14,889 nucleotides of DNA from positions 1-14,889 of the forward strand of contig JAPKDT010000021.1 in the NCBI GenBank assembly GCA_028822475.1. The letters are read 5' to 3'. The notes under the pieces were generated by a model, which worked only from the letters and a program-made list of their open reading frames with translations, was not told the origin of the DNA and ran no database searches. Positions 14,591 to 14,889 of this stretch are shown piece after piece (the stretch's first letter is position 1; every line of letters begins with the position of its first letter). This stretch comes from SAR324 cluster bacterium. GTDB lineage: Bacteria; SAR324; NAC60-12. Position numbers and translations under genes: made by a program.

Positions 14591-14805
14591 GGAGAAAATT
14601 ATTAATTGTAACGACCATTTTTCTTATTGGGGAATTTGCAGAGTCGCTTCATTAAAAATGACACCGTTATAGAACTTTTACAGCTTAATCAAGAATGAAA
14701 AATGTTGTCTTGATTTATACATAATAATCAGGGCTTAATAGTAGCATAACTTCAAACAGTCACAAGCCTGTACAGCTTTAGTTCCTTCCACTGCAAACTC
14801 AGGCT
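14591..14805. other. Gene-free stretch before the tRNA
   Basis: I see no open frame of note, no strong hairpin and no convincing promoter pair here. The tRNA promoter presumably lies in this region. Confidence 0.5.
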
Positions 14806-14881
14806 GCTCCCATAGTTTAACTGGATAAAACAGGGGTTTCCTAAACCCTAGCTCCGTGTTCGAGTCACGGTGGGAGCACCA
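14806..14881 (+). tRNA. tRNA-Arg, anticodon CCT, CCA encoded
   Basis: A complete cloverleaf can be folded by hand. The acceptor stem is GCTCCCA with TGGGAGC. The D stem is GTTT with AAAC. The anticodon stem is GGGGT with ACCCT, around loop TTCCTAA. The variable loop has 4 bases. The T stem is CCGTG with CACGG, around TTCGAGT. The anticodon CCT (14840-14842) reads AGG, so the charge is arginine. The 3' CCA (14879-14881) is in the DNA. Confidence 0.95.
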
Positions 14882-14889
14882 TTATAAAT

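Overview
The window comes from a Gram-negative bacterium with low GC (roughly 40% by eye). The evidence is a lipoprotein with a lipobox, a secreted protein ending in a beta-barrel-type C-terminus, and a heptosyltransferase-like GT9 enzyme. Nothing here fixes the taxon. A deltaproteobacterial or SAR324-like marine lineage is my guess only.

Layout. Positions 1-340 hold a GC-richer, apparently decayed stretch with a 59-bp tandem duplication and a palindrome. Positions 531-4515 carry three closely spaced plus-strand housekeeping genes: Lon protease, a TauE/SafE-family permease and a uridine kinase. A minus-strand gene (4543-5919) encodes a STAS-like domain, one membrane helix and ankyrin repeats. 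It diverges from a tight four-gene plus-strand cluster at 6029-11499. Beyond that lie a GT9 glycosyltransferase (minus), a small unknown gene (plus) and a PmbA/TldE-like gene (minus). A 366-base gene-free stretch with a MITE-like remnant follows, and the window ends with a complete tRNA-Arg(CCT).

The part that stands out is 6029-11499. Its four products look like layers of one envelope-spanning assembly. The first is an outer-membrane protein with a FlgO/CsgG-like domain and a barrel-like C-terminus. The second is a lipoprotein with two FliF ring-building-like domains and TPRs. The third is a periplasmic protein with one more such domain and TPRs. The fourth is an inner-membrane protein joining a periplasmic FliF-like domain, a membrane helix and a cytoplasmic FliG-like middle and C-terminal region. 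No flagellar export, rod, hook or filament gene is in the window. The FliG-like part has lost the FliM-binding EHPQ-type motif and the acidic pair of the torque helix. I infer a non-flagellar apparatus derived from, or parallel to, the FliF/FliG rotor. The divergent STAS-TM-ankyrin gene is a possible partner. All domain calls were made by eye and need profile searches.
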